This document shows positions 63,776 through 64,000 of a stretch of 64,000 nt of DNA, one piece after another. Source of the stretch: Lamellibrachia satsuma (taxonomy: Eukaryota; Annelida; Polychaeta; Sabellida; Siboglinidae). Location: NCBI GenBank assembly GCA_033239005.1, contig BSQZ01000080.1, forward strand, positions 1,920,501 through 1,984,500, read 5' to 3'. A program made the translations under genes and the position numbers. The number at the start of each line of letters is the position of its first letter. The stretch's first letter is position 1. The notes below the pieces were generated by a model, which made no database searches, was not told the DNA's origin, and was given only the letters and a program-made list of their open reading frames with translations.

Positions 63776-64000
63776 ATGGCGTCAGATACTCAACAAAACG
63801 GCGGGTTAACACTTACATATGATAAACCACTTGATTACAACGAACACTGTTATGAACACGAAATAGATACTGAAAGTTTGTTGTATCACGATTTGCCTAC
63901 ACACTGCAGATATTACACCTCAGCACAATTTTCAACCAATTTTAGCAGTGCTAGCAACAACCGGCCAAACAAACTGAGTGTTATACACTTTAATGCCCGG
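63776..64000 (+). CDS. LINE ORF2 N-terminus (endonuclease start), truncated by window
   Basis: ATG at 63776, open to the window end (75 codons). It ends NKLSVIHFNAR, the typical first strand of the apurinic-type endonuclease domain (L.V.H.NARSL) in jockey-like LINE ORF2. The part before it is non-conserved leader. Confidence 0.75.
   Translation, partial: MASDTQQNGGLTLTYDKPLDYNEHCYEHEIDTESLLYHDLPTHCRYYTSAQFSTNFSSASNNRPNKLSVIHFNAR

Larger units (their letters stand above)
62650..64000 (+). mobile_element. LINE with ORF1 and start of ORF2, cut by window edge
   Basis: A 5' region of about 260 bp, a complete ORF1 (62908-63720) and the start of ORF2 (63776 onward) lie in order with a 55-bp gap. 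GC content and codon use differ from the AT-rich surroundings, and ORF1 is intact, so the copy looks young. Confidence 0.85.

Noticed and set aside
1..64000. tRNA, rRNA or other structured RNA genes
   Set aside because: I looked for tRNA A/B-box-like patterns and rRNA-like sequence by eye and saw none that I could support; a covariance-model scan would be needed to exclude small RNAs.

Overview
The window looks like nuclear DNA from a multicellular animal. Its genes are split by GT..AG introns, it carries non-LTR retrotransposons and TIR transposons, and about a quarter of it is minisatellite. Three protein genes can be read with phase-consistent splice sites. Species cannot be fixed from sequence alone. 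A marine invertebrate is likely. Amphioxus is one candidate, because minisatellites that overlap exon-intron borders have, as I recall, been described there, but this is a weak inference.

Layout. (1) About 0.27-7.42 kb, minus strand: five coding exons of a GPATCH2 orthologue (G-patch domain containing 2). The 3' part with the G-patch itself lies beyond the left edge. (2) 8.655-10.446 kb, plus strand: a complete three-exon gene of 133 codons resembling SPMIP10/TEX43, a sperm microtubule inner protein. It is divergent from GPATCH2 and convergent with the next gene. (3) 62.457 down to 12.069 kb, minus strand: almost all of KNL1 (CASC5/Spc105/Blinkin), the outer-kinetochore scaffold. I resolve 28 constitutive exons plus one duplicated alternative exon. 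All splice phases agree and the model gives an open frame of 2065 codons, starting within the N-terminal SILK PP1-docking motif. Only the first exon(s) are outside the window.

KNL1 architecture in reading order: ILK/RVSF PP1 site; short linker exons; a 68-nt exon present twice; a 1.3-kb exon with five MELT-like and three KI-like motifs; four tandem pairs of A-type (309 nt, two MELT-like motifs) and B-type (270-291 nt, one motif) exons; a degenerate fifth pair without MELT; coiled-coil exons; and a C-terminal RWD-like module ending at 12069. That gives 17 MELT-like motifs, the phospho-dependent docking sites for Bub3-Bub1 in the spindle checkpoint.

The repeats are the most unusual part. Many introns hold a minisatellite that touches an exon and whose unit includes the splice junction: 3' splice sites at 3.64, 26.3, 29.4, 33.3, 39.8 and 62.46 kb, 5' splice sites at 13.9 and 23.3 kb. 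In the 29.4/33.3/39.8 kb arrays each unit reads AG|GTAATAAG, an acceptor fused to a donor, as in recursive splice sites.

Mobile elements: CR1-like LINE copies at 46.2-47.9, 51.3-53.1 and 54.4-55.7 kb (minus) and 56.9-60.3 kb (plus); a jockey-like LINE with endonuclease and YADD motif at 34.0-37.5 kb; a decayed L2-like RT at 60.4-61.9 kb; the start of a LINE with ORF1 and ORF2 at the right edge; two hAT-type MITEs with 8-bp target duplications; and two TTAA-flanked (piggyBac-type) MITEs, one carrying an internal minisatellite.
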